Origin: Pterois miles
Taxonomy: Eukaryota > Chordata > Actinopteri > Perciformes > Scorpaenidae
Assembly (NCBI GenBank): GCA_947000775.1
Contig: CAMQGK010000650.1
Location: forward strand, 1,562,001-1,626,000
Reading direction: 5' to 3'
Length of the DNA: 64,000 nt
Below, one piece after another: positions 11,033-21,810 of this stretch. Within the stretch, counting starts at the first letter, position 1. Each line of letters opens with the position of its first letter. The notes below the pieces were generated by a model. It did no database searches, was not told the origin of the DNA, and saw nothing but the letters and a program-made list of their open reading frames with translations. The position numbers were made by a program, and so were the translations under genes.

Positions 11033-11245
11033 TCTGCATGCATTCTTTGGTTCATGCTGCTTTGTAAAAAGTCCTCTCTGCTTTAGTATCTCAGCCAGCA
11101 GCCCCTCGGCCGTCCTCTCCTTCTCATCTCCAGACAGGTTTCTGGATTTTTCTGCATGTTTTGTCTCAAAGTGATGGTTCAAGTTGTATTCTTTGAATAC
11201 AGCCACATGTTTGTTGCAAACTAAGCACACAGCTTTACCGCCAAC
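11033..11245 (-). pseudogene. hAT transposase N-terminal zinc-finger relic
   Basis: The minus-strand reading VGGKAV then CLVCNKHVAVFKEYN continues through NLNHHFETKHAEK and a segment ending LFTKQHEPKNA. This matches the start of the fish hAT family related to the GTF2IRD2-type transposase. A C-x2-C and an H-x4-H pair (HFETKH) are intact, so the DNA-binding finger is complete in sequence. After about 70 residues the reading loses resemblance, and the frame runs on by chance into the 67-bp array to 10874. Upstream it is closed by a stop near 11252. No catalytic core is present. It is a relic of the autonomous partner of the surrounding element, or a captured piece of one. The family is assigned by eye. 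Confidence 0.7.
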
Positions 11246-12149
11246 CTACGTGAAAAAATATCTAGCAGTCTACGATTTATTATAGACGTGCCGCCTCAGC
11301 AGGCGACGCTACTTCAAACATCACTCATGTCAGTTTATGTCAATGTCAAGTGTGACAAAAAGAAGCACACTAACAATACACAAGCATTTCCAAATAAATG
11401 CTGTTTTCTTTACTTTTTTTATTTATTTTTTTTTAGCTTTGTAAGTAAAATTGTGTGGTTAGTGTGAAGAACCATCACGAGATGTATAATGCCCAGGTCT
11501 GATGTAGGGTCTGTATTTTCAGAGCAATGGGCCTTGGGACAGTGGGCCTGCTTTTGGGGTAACGGACCAATGGGACATTTTTTGAACAATGATGTTTGCG
11601 AATAACAATGGGCATCCCCTTCTCACATCTCAAAAAACAAATAAAGGACACTATATAGGTTGAGATTGCCCACCAGGTGGAATATGATGGTGATGGTAAT
11701 GTAGCTGATCTGTACTTGCCAACGTTGTGTTAGTCATGGATCGGGGCTAGCCACAACAGCTAGTGTTAGCGTCATAGTTTGAGTCTGATTAGTTTATGTA
11801 CGGTGTAGTTAATGTTGGCATCTTTTGTTGTATGAAGTGGACACGGCGCTACTGAAGGAAACTCATTAGTCCTCACTGATGAAAATAGAAGACAGGAACG
11901 TGGTTAATTCACACTGAAAGCGATGTGCATAGTAGAAAATTTGCATGCAGATTTTCCGTATTCCTGCAACACATTTTCACACCACACTGGTGTGAAACAG
12001 CTTTATAATGTGGGGTGTGTTGATATTATACAACTGGGGTTTTTACGGCAGTTTACGACACGGTTTCTTGCCTGTTTACATCCAGCTCTTTGCGCTGAAC
12101 ACAAATCAGCTAGCTGACAGTTTGCAGAGACGTATACCGAAACGAAAAG
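11246..12149. other. unrecognised stretch
   Basis: AT-rich, with a poly(T)-rich patch near 11410-11435. The part from about 11820 may be the left flank of the element carrying the Myb-like fragment, but I cannot set its border. Confidence 0.4.
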
Positions 12150-12265
12150 CCCACATTTGCATACTTTTAAATATTATGAAAGACTTGGATATCAACAGGT
12201 GTTTGGACACACACAAATATCACAACGCCCACCTGTTCAAGATGGTGGTTGAAGGAATGAATTAG
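12150..12265 (+). pseudogene. Myb/SANT-like fragment from a Harbinger-type element
   Basis: The frame reads CILLNIMKDLDINRCLD, then THKYHNAHLF and KMVVEGMN before a stop. The pattern D-I-N-R-x-L-D followed by K-x-x-N-x-x-L-F-K-x-V-x-x-x-M is the beginning of the Myb/SANT-like DNA-binding protein that accompanies PIF/Harbinger transposons in fish. Only the first helix region is left. The rest of the domain and any nuclease are missing, and the sequence passes into 'atgtaaacgggaaatt' terminal-looking DNA. Resemblance is moderate and from memory. The longer open frame starting at 12008 adds nothing recognisable. Confidence 0.4.
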
Positions 12266-12419
12266 GGAGGTGAATAATGAGTATGCATGCATGTAAACGG
12301 GAAATTAGTGGAAATTTTCATTTTCATTAGACATGTAAACAGCTTAGCAGGACTGACTGCTGCTTTTAAAAATGCCATTTGCTTCAGATCACACACGCTG
12401 AATAATTGCAAAATGTTGT

Positions 12420-13872
12420 CACCTCCACTAAAATTTGAATTGCCACCTTTCCAAACTGAACAGAATAGATGAAAGTACTCCTGCAAGCTTTCAACTCCTT
12501 AGCGCACGCAGCCACCCACCCACCCCACCCACCCACCTACACCCACACAGTGCAGAGAGGGGAGTCCCTCGAGATTGTTGCTCCTCAAACAGGCGACGTT
12601 TACAAGTGTTCCATCTCATCAGGCCTCCCTCTCCACCATCACAGAGGGAGGAATACAGGTTAAGTTGTGTGAAATCACCGTGACAGCACATGCAAATTCA
12701 CCGCAGCCCACCCACAATGGAGCCTGTCAATCTGAGAGGCTGTCACCCTCCTTCTGTATAGGTGCTCCTAATGAAAATGAGCCTTTTTCTTGGTGCCATC
12801 AGGATATAAAGTCGCTCTGCTCGCGGCTGCTCGGCTCCCGGTCCATATCTCATCTAGCCAATCGTAGCCCTTGGGCCTTCTTGCTTGTACATTTTGTTAG
12901 CCGTCTACACCCACATGTGTATGTATGAGCTATAATTTGCATGTTTATGCAAACCCTTTTCTGAACAACAGCATACAGATTCCCAAGAGCAGTTTGTCTC
13001 AGCTGAGTTCAGCACTCAAGTTATGTGCTTCCTTCGTCTTGTGTGTATGTGTGTGCATGAACATCCTTATGTTCTTACTTACAGTATGTGCAGGATTACT
13101 AGGAATATGCCTTTCCTGAGAGGAATTCTTGATTTTTGGCAGAAAATCCTGCTTATGTTTTCTCTCCCCCAGTTCTAATCTCTACTCGTGATTATCTAAT
13201 CAGATGTATTTACAGATGCACACTGGGCTTTCTTCCTTCCATCATCCTCTACATACAGTAATCTCCTTATGTTCCACCACATCTCCTATTTATTGACTTG
13301 ATCTCCTTGTTGATTTACACTTTAGGTTGTCCATCTGCCTCACATGCTCCCTTTTTTTTATTCCTATATATCTTTTTTTGTCCAACACATCGACTGTCTG
13401 TTGAAAAGGTGCCAGTCAGGGGTAGACCATCAGCCAGAGTTTGTTCCTTGCTGCAACAAGCATCCACTTTATCCACTGCAGTCAGATGGAAAGAAGTTGG
13501 ATAAAGGAAAACAGTGGAGTGCCGGTGCTGTAGAATAGGAGCTGGCAGGATTAATGCGGTTCCCTACAGACAGGATATATCAGATAGAGCGGAGCAAGCT
13601 TGGACTGAAGCCGAGTGCGATGTTGCACCTATTATCACACACCGTCCCACAGTGCAGCGAGAGTCACAGCAGCTAGTCGCTGCACACAGGGACGCACTGT
13701 TTATACACATGTGTACACATGAGCACACACTTTCTCACATACAGGAACAAAGTGCACAAGAAGAAACAAGCACAAAGCTACCTATTGTTGTGCATCTTAT
13801 TTCTTTGAATTCTTTTGAAGCCTATCAGGTATTGTGTTGAATATTGGATGCTACTACATCCTTACCAGTTGC

Positions 13873-13876
<4 letters not shown>
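12420..13876. other. unrecognised non-coding stretch
   Basis: A CCACCCACCC-rich patch lies at about 12508-12545. Several open frames up to 117 codons overlap in different frames, with no domain features. No exon is supported. Confidence 0.45.
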
Positions 13877-13949
<73 letters not shown>

Positions 13950-13968
13950 TGTGTGTGTGTGTGTGTGG
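13877..13968. repeat. compound (CT)n(GT)n microsatellite
   Basis: About 70 bp of CT followed by about 20 bp of GT. The three overlapping open frames with Leu-Ser runs are shadows of this repeat. Confidence 0.95.
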
Positions 13969-15674
13969 TTTGGGTTGGACCAAGTCCCCAACCTCCTTTA
14001 TTTGCCTGTTCAGTGTTTGTTGTCACAAGCCCAATTTGCATGTTGATATCAACTCATTATGATCTTTAACTGAGTTGATTAATGTAGATTATGCATCTTG
14101 GTACTGAGCTACTTGCTGCAGTGGTGCACATGTACATACACATGCATATGGGCGCACACATGCATACAAACACGCACACTGGGAACTCAAATGAATATGT
14201 ATGTCCTGCAGAGGGACAGAGAAGTAGAAGGATGAATAGTAGTGTTGTTTTATACACTGAATTGCTGTCTCCTCCAATCACGGCAGAATGAAGTAGCACA
14301 GAGAGAAACAGATTGCAGAAAAGAAGGTGAGCGGGGTCATCTGTTCTCTGTAGGATTATTCACTACATACCACATCTTTCTTTCCTGCTTTTTTTACTTC
14401 CTCTCCTACTCCCAGTGGGATGTGCAACCTCCTCTTCTTTCTATTTCTTTCTTCCCATGTACCTCAGCTGGGATTATAAACTAATGTGATGAAACCAAAT
14501 GAAGGCGAGTGATGGCAACAGAGGGGAAGATGTCATGATTTCCAAAAGCAGAATGACCAAGAAAGAGAAAGCTAAATGGCTCCCACCATTTACGACAAAC
14601 TTGCTGCTTAATGGCTCATAGTAATTACAGTGCAGTTCGCATTTTACTTCATGTTTTCCTCCACCTCTCTCTCTCTGTGCCTCTACTTAATCTCTGTGCA
14701 GATGAAGTGATAAAAAGCCGAGCCAGTCGGAGCAGAGTGAACAAGGCAGACAGAGAGCGAGAATGAGAAAGGGGTGTCTGGATTCAGATGGTGTTTTTTA
14801 GGCCGCTGTGCTCTGTTACCAAGCAACAAGCAGAAAAGTCCTGAGTCACTGGGTTTCTGTGGTGAAAGCAGCTGATCTCGGCAAGGTCGGGGTGAAAGGT
14901 CAACGCAATCCTCCTTCCAAGAAAATATTGACTCAAAGCAAATAAATCAGGTGCAGAAGACTTGCAGGAAATACTGAAAATGGTGGAGTTTGATGCCGTC
15001 CTCTGTGCTTATTTGTGAAGGGAGGGGAGGGAGTGTTTTCACGTTTGTATGATTTTATACATGGACCGTATACAGTATGTGCCTGATGTTTGTGTATATC
15101 CTCGGTGGCTATTTTGTTGTGCATGCGTGTGTAATGTGTGCGTATACAGCTGAAGTGACCGACTTAACCCCGTAGTGTGTGATTCTGAATTATTCATAGT
15201 GTTAAAGCCCATGAGACCCTCTATCCTCAGTGTTACAAATGACTACCTTCCGCCCTGCATGCGGACGCAGACGTCACGCTTCAGTATCTGGATGGCGAAG
15301 GATAGTGGTTTTATGTTTATTTTATGTTCTTACAAGAGCGTAAACCTCCCAAGTGTCACATATTATGCGCTGGGATATAAATTATAGTGTCACTGTTGGA
15401 TGGATAACTTCTCCAATACAACAGACCAAAAAACATTAGATCAAGAATATTTTGACACTTTGCAGATTTTTAATGGATTTGTGACGTGGCGAAGGTCGTA
15501 ATGCACCACAGTAAAAGGGTGCAGTGAGGCTGGGATCCAGTGGGCCTGACTGGACCCAGCAGAGACGTTATGCAGTATATGTAACTCTGTGTTAAGCATT
15601 AGGGGGAAGGTGGAAATCCTGCAGAAGGGTGTAGGTGCAGAATCGAAACAAGACTAATAAGAGCCATGCTAGCG
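13969..15674. other. unrecognised non-coding stretch
   Basis: No named repeat or exon is seen. A lone nuclear-receptor half-site word 'aaaggtca' lies near 14895. Confidence 0.45.
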
Positions 15675-15912
15675 GCTCTGTGAAGCTGTGCTCAGTGCTT
15701 TTAGCTAATATCAGCATGCTAACATGTCCTCAATGCTAACATGCTGAGTGTTTTGTTCACCAGGTTAACCATCTTCATCTAGCGTCTGTCCATTTCCTAT
15801 TTAGCACTAAATAAAGAATAGCTGAGGCTGATGACAGTGCGATTAGTTTTGTAAGTATTACAAACTTAGATTTCTAACCTGAGGATGGCGCTAGATGCAA
15901 AGTTCCTCTGCA
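15675..15912 (+). mobile_element. dispersed teleost repeat ('gctaacatgctaa...ctgaggctgatg' family)
   Basis: The ordered words 'aatgctaacatgctgagtg', 'caccaggttaaccatctt', 'agctgaggctgatgac', 'attagttttg' and 'gaggatggcgctagatg' match a repeat seen throughout teleost genomes. I know the wording but not its class. Its end abuts the MITE at 15913-16286. Confidence 0.55.
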
Positions 15913-16286
15913 CAAAGTACTGTATCTACAGTAGCCCAGAACGGACAAACCAAACACTGGCTCTCAAGAAAGCCTGTCACGTTTTAAGATAAGTTAAGAT
16001 AAGATATTCCTTTATTAGTCCCACAGTGGAGAAATTTACAATTTACGTTACCTGAAGGCCACTGTAGTTCTTTGCCTGTGAAACTGTGGTAACGAGAGCC
16101 ACAGAAAACCGTGGTACCACCACCTGCTCCTAAAGTAGTATTATACAGTAGCAAGGATAGCCTCCAAGCGAGGCGAACGGCGTTACCAACGAGATGGGAA
16201 CGGGAGTAGTGAGTTGAGGGGTACTCAGCTGGTTACAATCTGCGACCACACCACTACATGCTGCGAAATCCTACACACTGTCCCTT
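15913..16286 (-). mobile_element. truncated MITE of the 44.3-kb family, interrupted
   Basis: This is the reverse complement of the right half of 44327-44876. Shared words include 'ctacagtag', 'gacaaaccaaacactg', 'ttacctgaag', 'gtggtaccacc' and the terminus 'cctacacactg..ccctt' followed by TA. It lacks the other end. A 59-bp LINE tail (15985-16043) splits it exactly between 'cacgttt' and 'tacgttacctg'. Confidence 0.7.
15985..16043 (-). mobile_element. 5'-truncated LINE tail insertion
   Basis: Read on the minus strand it gives 'ccactgtgggactaataaag' then 'gaatatcttatcttaac', the 3' end of an L2-like fish LINE with a TCTTA tail. The same tail occurs at 16340-16390 and near 31440-31488. Only about 59 bp were inserted. 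Confidence 0.7.
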
Positions 16287-16339
16287 TAAAGTCAGAGAAT
16301 CTCCAGAATATTAGTTTTGAATTTCAGCCTGCATGCATG

Positions 16340-16392
16340 TTTTTTTAAGATAAGATAAGATAAGATATTCCTTTATTGGCCCCATAGTGGTC
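16340..16392 (-). mobile_element. second LINE tail, (TAAGA)n end
   Basis: The minus-strand tail of the same LINE family: 'accactatggggccaataaag' then gaatatcttatcttatc. The pure TAAGA repeat is at 16347-16368. The LINE body is absent. Confidence 0.65.
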
Positions 16393-17159
16393 CCACCCTA
16401 AGACTGTTGAGGAGAGTAACAAATATTAGTAGCGAGTGCATCAAGTTATCGGACTGATGAGTATTTGCTGTCTGCCCACACACAGTGAAAAGCCCCACCT
16501 TTGAAACAGCAAGCAAATTGCTATAAATGACGGTGAAACAAAAAAATGAAATCAAACGAGTGCACATAAATTAGGTAAATAAAATATTTATTTTCTTTCC
16601 TACAGGCCCACCACCCAAGGCGATGGTAGGAGAAACACTGAGTACTCAACATTGCCTAAAGTGAGACTTGAACGCGCATCCGCTGGTCCTGTGATCTGAG
16701 CTATTAATCAGTGGAAAGGCAGACAGACGGTGGGTGTACAGTGACTCAGCTCCTTCCTCATTGTGTCTCATTGTGTGCCTGTCTGTGTGTGGGTTGGCCG
16801 GCAGCTCCCCGCGGCTCTAAAGACTGATGGGGAAACCTTTAGTGAGTCTTGATGATGATTCATTGTACTGATTCCAGTTGTGAATATGCTCTGTGAGGGT
16901 TCTAGGTGGATCATCATCTCTGTGCATCTACAGTACGTCTTTCTCTGTGTGTGCCATGTTAGTGCTGCTTCTTTACTGGGTATGTGGCCCTGGAGGCTGA
17001 TTTAGTGCATGAATGATAGCTGCACATATGTACATGTTTGCACACACACTCACAAAGGCGAACATGCCACATACAGTCACATAATTCAACACAGGTATGC
17101 ACCCTTCTACCCAAAATAAGAGGAACACAAATGGCCGCCACTCTGCTCCTGTCCAGCAG
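16393..17159. other. unrecognised non-coding stretch
   Basis: No exon or named repeat. A shortened tRNA-like word pair on the minus strand near 16666-16712 was considered and rejected. Confidence 0.4.
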
Positions 17160-17228
17160 TGGGAGGGTGGATGGAGGGTGGATGGAGGGTGGATGGAGGG
17201 AGGATGGAGGGAGGATGGAGGGGGGAAG
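17160..17228. repeat. purine-rich (GGATGGAGGGT)-type short minisatellite
   Basis: Tandem 11-12-bp units of the form 'ggatggagggt/a', five to six copies. The strand is almost pure purine plus T. Gly-Trp-rich open frames over it are shadows. Confidence 0.85.
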
Positions 17229-17857
17229 ACTGCCAAGAGCAGCGTATCAAAGGAGGAAACAGAGGGAGAGCGACAGAGGAGAGGCAGTGGAAGATATGTC
17301 TGTTATATACTGACTGTTTCCAAACAGTTGTTTCATTTCTCCAGCTGGCATGTGTCTCATGTCTCTTCCAACATGCTGACTTGTTTGTGTTTTTGTGTAA
17401 GGAGGACGCTGAGCAGAGATGACCAGGCCAGTTTACACATCGCTGCTTCTCCTCATCATGTCATGAGTGAGATAATGATTTTAGAGGCTGTTATAGTCAC
17501 AGCGCAAGTCAAACCCATTTTTAGCTCTTAGAATTCTTTTGACTGGTTTTAGTTTTTTTTGATGCTATCAAACTGTTTCTATAATGGAAGTAAATGGATG
17601 ATAGTTTTAACATCACATAGGGATGTCACCGTTGTTACCAATTACACCGGACATTTTACCAGAAAAGATGATGCTCAATATATGTAGAGTGCTTATGTCT
17701 ATCTTTAACAGTGGGTGGCTGTGTGTCTGGCCTCTACTGTGGAGCTTTTGCTCCGGGGGCTCAGGTTTCCACCTGGTACTGCTGCGCCGCTCCAGCCTCC
17801 GCACGCCGACTGCCTCATTAACACCTCATTAACATTAGAGAGGCATAATACGATCAA
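17229..17857. other. unrecognised non-coding stretch
   Basis: No gene or named repeat is supported. Confidence 0.4.
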
Positions 17858-18135
17858 ATAGCTGGATCAGGTATTGTTGACAAATCCGATCTCATCATCA
17901 GCCTCTTATCCAGGACGGGTCACCGGGCTCTCTTTTCATCACAACAGTGCGGCATGAATGCAATACCGACTCTGCTGCTCCGATTCTCCAGCCAATCTCA
18001 CGCCTCATTCTCCCCTCGCTTGTGAAGAAGTCTTCAAGGTACTTGAGCTCCTTCGCTTGGAGTAAAGACTACCCGCAGTATCGGGCCGATATTGACTCAG
18101 ATAGCTGGATCGGGTATTGTTGACAAAGCCAATCT
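17858..18135. repeat. 35-bp direct repeats flanking a LINE scrap
   Basis: The block 'atagctggatc(a/g)ggtattg...' occurs at 17858-17892 and again at 18101-18135 with three mismatches. The sequence before the second copy ('agtatcgggccgatattg') is typical of a fish hAT-like repeat. Between the copies lies the LINE reverse-transcriptase fragment. Confidence 0.7.
17925..18056 (-). pseudogene. LINE reverse-transcriptase C-terminal fragment
   Basis: Forty-four uninterrupted codons on the minus strand read AKELKYLEDFFTSEGRM, then RREIGWRIGAAESVLHS, then CRTVVMKREP. This is the conserved stretch after the palm domain of a fish non-LTR retrotransposon polyprotein, in which family members read EFKYLG.LFTSEGR followed by EIDRRIGAA. 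The catalytic YADD-type motif and the endonuclease are not present. Length is a small fraction of a polyprotein of roughly a thousand residues. Frame integrity over 132 bp is by chance or recent age. The exact clade is not certain. Confidence 0.75.
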
Positions 18136-19155
18136 ATTAAATTCAATTCTTTGTTTATATACTATATATACAGTTTAATGTCAATTTGTTAATTTTGAAG
18201 ATTTTTTTTTTTACCAAGTTACTGTTGTACAATTTATTATTTTAAATCTACATAATAATTCAGTAAATAGACTGTATATCTATGTATTTAGGAAAGCAAT
18301 GTTTAAGTCATACCTGATGTTTCCTTACACGTAACAGAATGATCCCAGTCACTTCCACACAGTGAGGCATACGGCTTATTAATTAGACGCTGGTTTCAGA
18401 TCGGTTCTCTGTCTGCCGTTCGACTGTGTTGAAAACACACCACTGATATCCAAAACTAAATGGATTTTATTTCTATAAAAAAGAAAGCAAAATGATGATG
18501 GGGGCAGTTGGCAAGTAGTGTTATTGGTGTATGCCTGAACACAGTGTAACGCTGGTAACACCAGCTACAAGCCTAATCACATATAAAACACAGACGTGAC
18601 AAGAAGCTGTAGAGCAGCTCCTTCAAACATCGGTCCCAGAGAGATTGTATCACTGAGACCTCACACACTTTCCAAGAGCAGAAATGACTTTAATCTAAAT
18701 GCAACATTTGTCACGGTGCTGGGTAAATACTGCAGGTGAGCGTGTGGGTGTTGTTCCACACTTGTATGTTCCTTGTGTCTCGTGAGGGAAAGGATAATGT
18801 TAATGTACAGAGTGCGAGCGCTGCAGAGGATTATTCAGATGGAGCAGGGATTTTCATCTGCTCCATCTAATGAACACAGCAGCTTGTAATCAAATCCACA
18901 TCAAGGCTGTGCCGCCTGCCTACACTTTGTGTGTGTGTGAGAGTGTTTGTGTAATTTCCAAAAACAGGATGGTTTTTATTTTAGCACAAATATAGATTTT
19001 TCTTCTCAAAGTAATTCACCAAATCAGGCCTTCAGTAACACTACGGCAGTTTTGAGATGTTCCACTTGGCGCGACTGAAAGATGTTTCTAAAATATCTGC
19101 TAATTTCCAAGTTAAGACTAGTCTATTTGAGTCTAACTATGTGTGCATTCATTTT
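18136..19155. other. unrecognised stretch, AT-rich at the start
   Basis: 18136-18300 continues the AT-rich repeat-like sequence after the second 35-bp copy. No gene is seen beyond it. Confidence 0.4.
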
Positions 19156-19156
19156 A

Positions 19157-19178
19157 TGTGTGTGTGTGTGTGTGTGTA
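19157..19178. repeat. (TG)n microsatellite
   Basis: A short perfect TG run. Confidence 0.85.
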
Positions 19179-21658
19179 TGTGTACAGTGAATGAATGGAC
19201 ATGACTCTCGTAGCTTAGACATGGATGTCAGCCTTGTAATCCAATCACAGGGCCGGTAAATCAATTATAGAGAGCAGCTAAGAGATGGGTGTGTCTATAC
19301 AGTGCCAGGCGGGAAGATGGAGCTGGGCTCTTTGCCTAGAAACGCTGTTACCAGGAGTTGTCAAGCAGCCCTGCAAAGGCAGCCATGTTGGTCCACTGCT
19401 GTGGAAGATTAACAGAACTAAAGCTGGAGTAGGTAGAAATGGAGCAAATATGATTAAAGAAGTTGTTTCCTCTGGTGCTCCTAATGGCATCTGCAGGATT
19501 TCACAGACTGGAGGAAAACAACCAGTCAGAGCTGATCTGGAGTCAGTCGTCCAGCTGCCGTCTATGAGAGCCACGAGTCAGTCGTTCCCAACCAAACAGT
19601 CAAACGACTAGTACTCTATGACTATTTCTCTCCTCAGATGTTTCCAGAAACATCTTGTAGTTACTGTTTAGCTATGAAATGAGAAAGTTTGTAACCAGGC
19701 AGCCATGTTTAGATCAGTTACAAAAGGGGAGGGTTTCAAAACCAAAGCAGGGAGTTTGGGGTCCTCCCCCAGAAACGACTTTCAGAGACTCCCTAATAGC
19801 AGTTCTGTTGAAGCAGCTAGCTCATAATTTATTCTTTGGTGACTAATTTGGACCAGATTTGTTTGAAATGTGAAGGACGTCTTCCACATTTGCACAGTAT
19901 TGTGATGCAGAGCAGCTAATGATTACAGAAAACAGAGAAACGCCTTTCTGGTTTACAGTAACTGTTGTTGGGGAAGAAGGAAATAAAAGTGGAGACACGA
20001 CTTGTCAGAAGAGAACAATAACTTTCTGATGAAAATGTCCTGAAAGTAATTAGAGAAAAACTCCTCATTTGTTCTGCTTCGTCCTGCTTCCTTCCATTTG
20101 ATTCACTTCTTCATGGAGACAAATGTACGGTGTCACATTTGGGTTTTGTGTGGGCTTGTTTGTTACTATTTCACTGCCTGTTCTAATGTGACACCATACA
20201 AATGGCCACAGACTGTGTGTTTCTGAGAAGAAGGATGGGATGGAGAGAGGGAGAGGGGGAGAGGGAGAGAGAGTTAAATTGGGAAAGTAAATCCTTTTGG
20301 TATGATGCCAAATCATCATGAATGTAAAATTGTGAAGCTAAGAGTGGGGAAGAGAATGGAGAGATAAGGGATATAAAAAAAAAAAGTAGGGAAGCAAAAA
20401 TAGGGAAGAAATGTAAATGTCACTTTATGTTCTCACTGCCTCTCTTCATCTCAAACAAACAGGTGCAGATTCAGGAAATGCTACTGAAGCTCTATGTGAG
20501 GCCTGGAAACAGAAAACACATCTCACTTGAACTCAAAAGCCACCTTGTCACAAAGTTCTCATCTAAAAAGCCCCCGAGTACAATTAGCCAACTCTGTGTG
20601 GCTGCTAAAGGGGCCTAAAGAGACGTGGGTTTCACTTTGAATAAGGTTAGCGGCTGCAGCGCCGCTGAATAAGGTTAGCGCTGCACCTTGTATATCTAAA
20701 TGGGGTTAGCAATTGCAGCTTGTGCTTCGGTAATCATGACGTTTGTTCTTTGCTGAATGCTAACGTCGATGCTAACCCAGTTTTATCAATGCTGCTAACG
20801 CTGTCTCCCAAATTGAATTAATTCACAGGAGGATGTCAACAATAACCCCTAGAGCGCGTATGAGAGGGAACAGCTGAATCCTGAGTGTCTTTGCCTCTTT
20901 TTGACTCTGATACAAACGTCGTCTCGCCTCGCCTCGTCTCGCACTGTCTATTTAAATGTGTCTTTATAATCGTCTCCTTTTTGCTGAAAATCAGATGCAC
21001 ATTCACTCCGCACTGCAAAGATTTAAACCGATTTGAATCTGTCATATGCATCAAAGATAACGGTAAGGAGAAAGCAGGCAGATGTATATGAGTTGGTGTG
21101 TGTGTGGTTTTATGGAGTAAAGTTAATGTTATGCATTAGCTAAAAATGTCTTTCCTCATCACAAGAGACTGGGTTGTATAATCCAAGTCTGTTTGAAGTA
21201 TTAGCGTGTGTCTGTGTGTGTGTTACTGTCTGTTCATGATTGCGTGCTCACACACTAGTGTTCATGTGCACACACACATGGGCATGCATGCCCGGATGGA
21301 TTATTTGCTGTGTGCAACAGATCCAACGGCCTCAGCCAATTCTAATGAACCAATTATAGTAAAGTCTTTTCCTCCTCTTCTCTTCTATTTGATAGTGAGA
21401 GTCATACTGTGGCCTAAGCTGCTTTACTTTATTGCATCTCATTAACTTAACCAAAAATAATGTTTGAAGTCCAAATCAGCTGTTTTAAAAGAAGTGCTAT
21501 CGAAATGAGGCCCAGACCCAAAGTTAACTGTGACTAGAAACTAATTAGTTTAACCGGTAATGGGTCAAAATGACTCTCTACCCGTCAGCGATGTGCTGGC
21601 TTCCATTGCTAACATCTTTCTCATGAAGAGTTATTTTTGTCTTGCATCTCTGAAATGT
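19179..21658. other. long stretch without recognised features
   Basis: Overlapping open frames on both strands at 19278-19611 (98 and 108 codons) have no known motif and mirror each other, which argues for chance. A small duplication of 'tgaataaggttagcg' occurs near 20638 and 20665. No exon is supported. Confidence 0.45.
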
Positions 21659-21810
21659 GGGCTGCACGGTGGTGTAGAGGTTAGCACTGTCGCCTCAGAG
21701 GGTCGCAGGTTCGAGTCCGGCTTCTGTGTGGAGTGTGCATGTTGTCCCCGTGTTAGCGTGGGTTTTCTCCGGGTTCTCCAGCTTCCTCCCACAGTCCAAA
21801 GACATGCAGG
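21659..21810 (+). mobile_element. tRNA-headed SINE, 3'-truncated copy
   Basis: It begins 'gggctgcacggtggtg', has an A-box-like 'tggtgtagaggttagca' and a B-box-like 'aggttcgagtcc' (about 21707-21718), then 'gtgtggagtgtgcatgttgtcc' and 'ggttttctccgggttctcc'. It stops at 'gacatgcagg', so the 3' half and the GATG tail are missing. Same family as 48896-49131 and 61537-61905. Confidence 0.8.

Noticed and set aside
16666..16712. tRNA gene or SINE head on the minus strand ('agctcag' and 'gttcaagtctc')
   Set aside because: The two promoter-box-like words are only about 30 bp apart instead of about 44, and no clover-leaf stems can be formed.
19278..19611. Opposing 98- and 108-codon frames
   Set aside because: Mirror open frames on both strands usually reflect a local shortage of stop codons; no motif in either.
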